Source of the DNA: Planctomycetota bacterium
Lineage (GTDB): Bacteria > Planctomycetota > UBA1135 > GCA-002686595
DNA: 19,595 nt
Reading direction: 5' to 3'
NCBI GenBank assembly: GCA_016709875.1
Contig: JADJLZ010000003.1
Location: 1-19,595, forward strand
In this document: in pieces, positions 17,799 to 19,595 of the stretch
Numbering within the stretch: position 1 is the stretch's first letter
Layout: each line of letters begins with the position of its first letter
Translations under genes and position numbers: made by a program
Notes under the pieces: generated by a model
Databases searched by the model: none
What the model saw: the letters and a program-made list of their open reading frames with translations, nothing else
Told to the model about the DNA's origin: nothing

Positions 17799-19433
17799 CG
17801 CGCGCGGCTCACTTGCGGTTCTTGCCGCGCTTCCCCGCCTTTTTCGGCGGCGAGTTCGCGTGCGCTGCGCATCAGTGTCTTCGCGAGCGGCACGATCGTG
17901 GTCGTCTTGGGCGCGGGCGGCTCGCCCAGGCCGGTGTAGGCGGTGCTCGACCCGCCGGCGCTCGCGCGGCTCTCGGCCGGCGCGAGGCGGCGGTAGAGAT
18001 CGATGTACTCCTCGCCCTGGTGGTCCCAGGAGAAGTCGCGCTCCATGCCGTTGCGCTGCAACACCTGCCAGCCGCTGCGGTCCTTCCAGCACTCCAGCGC
18101 GTAGCGGATCGTGTTGAGCAGCGCGTCGGGCGTGAATTCGCCGAAGAGGAAGCCCGTCCCGCTGCGCGCCTTCGGATCCCACGGCTCGACCGTGTCGGCG
18201 AGGCCGCCGGTCCTGCGCACGATCGGCACCGTGCCGTACTTCTGCGAGTACATCTGGTTCAGACCGCAGGGCTCGTAGCGCGAGGGCATCAGGAACATGT
18301 CCGTGCCGGCTTCGATGTGGTGCGCGAGGTCTTCCTTGTAGCCGCGGTCGTAGGCGACCTTGCCCGGGAAGGTCTCCTGCAGCCAGCGGAAGTAGTTCTC
18401 GTACTTCTCCTCGCCGCTGCCGAGCACGAAAAGCCGCATGTTCTCGCGGTGCAGCAGCACGGTCAGGATCTCGGCCAGGAGGTCGAAGCCCTTCTGGAAG
18501 GTCAGACGCGAGACGATGCCGAAGGCCGGCGCCTCGAGGTCGGGCTGCATGCCGAAGCGCTTCATCAACGCCTCCTTGCAGCGCAGCTTGCCCGTCATGT
18601 CCTTTTGCGAGTAGTTGTGCGGGATCAGCACGTCGTCGCGCGGGTTCCAGTCCTCGTAGTCGACGCCGTTGACGATGCCGGTGATCGAGTCGGCGCGCTG
18701 GCGCAGGAGCGGCGCGAGGCCCATGCCGAGCTCGTCGCCCTGGATCTCCTGCGCGTAGGTGCGCGGAGACCGTCGTGATCGCGTCGGCGTAGATCAGGCC
18801 GGTCTTGAGGAAGTTGATGCGGTTCTCGGAGAGGTCCTCCTGCCAGAGCAGGTGGCGCTCGTTTTCCAGGCCCAGCGCCGGGATCACGTCGGCGGAGAAC
18901 GTGCCCTGGTAGCCGATGTTGTGGATCGTGAGCACCGTGCGCGTGTTCTGGAACAGGCGGTCCCAGCCGTAGCTCGCGCGCAGGTAGATCGGCACGAGGC
19001 TCGCGTGCCAGTCGTTGCAGTGCAGGACGTCGGGCGACCACTGCGTCTGCTGGCAGATCGCGAAGGCCGCGCGCGCGAGCATCGCAAAGCGCAGGTGCTC
19101 GTCCCCGTCCTGCGTATAGATGCCCTCGCGCTCGTACAGTTCGGGGCAGCGCACCAGCCAGAGCTTCGCGGCGGAGCGCGGCAGCTGCAGCGTCGAGACC
19201 GAGAACCAGTACGTGCGGTTGTTGAGCCGCACCGGCACGTCCTGCGCCTCGGTCACGGGATAGAACTCGTAGCCGCCGTTCTTGATGCGCGAGTACATCG
19301 GCACGACGATGCGCACGTCGTGCCCGCGCTTTCCGAGGAAGCGCCCGAGCGCGGCCACGACGTCGGCGAGGCCTCCGGTCTTGGCGAAGGGCGTGCACTC
19401 CGAGGAGACGAGGCAGATCTTGAGAGGGCGCAT
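17795..19433 (-). CDS. glgA: GlgA, glycogen (starch) synthase, GT5, frameshifted
   Basis: GlgA extends alpha-1,4-glucan chains from ADP-glucose in the cytoplasm. ATG 19433 opens MRPLKICLVSSECTPFAKTG, with the K18-T-G-G-L ADP-glucose motif. Then come PDVLHCNDWHASLVPIYLRA, VLTIHNIGYQGTFSADV, a frame change near 18765, and INGVDYEDWNPRDD-like sequence (read as IVNGVDYEDWNPRDD), FGIVSRLTFQKGFDLLAEIL, then PSRYEPCGLNQMYSQKYGTV with the catalytic-region Glu, and RRTGGLADTV. The core is about 480 residues and is followed by an added tail of 60 or so. The open frame ends at TGA 17795-17797, overlapping the ATP-grasp ATG as ATGA. A one-base shift would instead give a Lys-rich end (PKKAGKRGKNRK) and TGA 17809-17811. 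No Shine-Dalgarno is seen at the start. Confidence 0.9.
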
Positions 19434-19446
19434 GGCGGGGAGCGCG

Positions 19447-19452
19447 ATTCTA
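19447..19452 (-). promoter_or_regulatory. -10-like hexamer upstream of glgA
   Basis: On the minus strand TAGAAT, a five-of-six match to TATAAT, lies 13 bases before ATG 19433. The implied leader is only about six bases. No matching -35 was recognised. Confidence 0.4.
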
Positions 19453-19465
19453 CCGCGCCGCCCGT

Positions 19466-19594
19466 TCAGCGCGAACGCGCTTCGTCGCGCGCGGCGTCGC
19501 GGGTTTCCGCAGCCTTTTTTCGGCGCGCGCTTGGCGTCCGCCGCGCCGCGCCGCCCTCGGACTTGTTCGTGGCGCCCTCCGCCGTCGCACTCTC
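19466..19594 (-). CDS. possible C-terminal tail of an upstream gene, partial
   Basis: One minus-strand frame is open from the right edge to TGA 19466-19468 and encodes an Ala/Arg/Lys/Glu-rich tail (for example SARRKKAAETRDAARDEARS). This composition resembles disordered basic C-termini in high-GC genomes, but a second frame is also open here, so the assignment is weak. If real it would lie 32 bases upstream of glgA on the same strand. Confidence 0.25.
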   Translation of the reverse strand, partial: ESATAEGATNKSEGGAARRTPSARRKKAAETRDAARDEARSR

Positions 19595-19595
19595 C

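Overview
The window is GC-rich bacterial DNA, most likely from a member of the Planctomycetota. The grounds are gene content only: secreted glycan-active enzymes, an S1-type sulfatase, PD40-like propeller proteins ending in a Cys-rich module that I recall from secreted planctomycete proteins, and a parallel beta-helix protein with a choice-of-anchor-Q-like end. No rRNA, tRNA, CRISPR array, transposase or integrase was seen.

Layout. (1) Bases 1-2345, plus strand: a flagellar motor block that no single reading frame reveals. Stitched across frames it reads as a MotE/FlbB-like membrane coiled-coil protein, then FliM, then FliN. (2) 2420-3840, plus: a lipoprotein-type arylsulfatase, also broken by many indels. 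(3) 3847-5801, minus: a secreted YVTN-like propeller protein. (4) 5961-8145, plus: a large alpha-galactosidase-like glycoside hydrolase. (5) 8246-9697, minus: a secreted parallel beta-helix protein, separated from the hydrolase by a bidirectional terminator-like hairpin. (6) 9925-13731, plus: two tandem paralogous secreted seven-repeat propeller proteins exactly equal in length apart from one base. (7) 13770-15000, plus: a ThrE-type amino-acid exporter. (8) 15008-19433, minus: glycogen synthase glgA, translationally coupled or very close to an ATP-grasp ligase, followed by a secreted arylsulfotransferase-like protein. A basic, low-complexity tail of a further gene may enter from the right edge.

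Quality caveat. Frameshifts are very dense in bases 1-3840 and sparse afterwards (about one per gene in several genes). Catalytic and structural motifs survive in alternating frames, so I read most of these as assembly or sequencing indels rather than decay, although true pseudogenes cannot be excluded. Coordinates of frameshifted genes are outer limits of a reconstructed gene, not of one open frame.

How the genes fit together. The sulfatase, galactosidase-like enzyme and sulfotransferase-like protein suggest handling of sulfated or galactose-containing glycans at the cell envelope. The propeller and beta-helix proteins are probably surface or exported structural proteins. The glgA/ATP-grasp pair points to storage-glycan synthesis linked to an unidentified carboxylate-amine ligation. 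The most interesting items are the tandem propeller pair with its mosaic identity, the glgA/ATP-grasp coupling, and a split between genes with clear Shine-Dalgarno sites and genes with -10-like hexamers close to the start codon (possible leaderless mRNAs).
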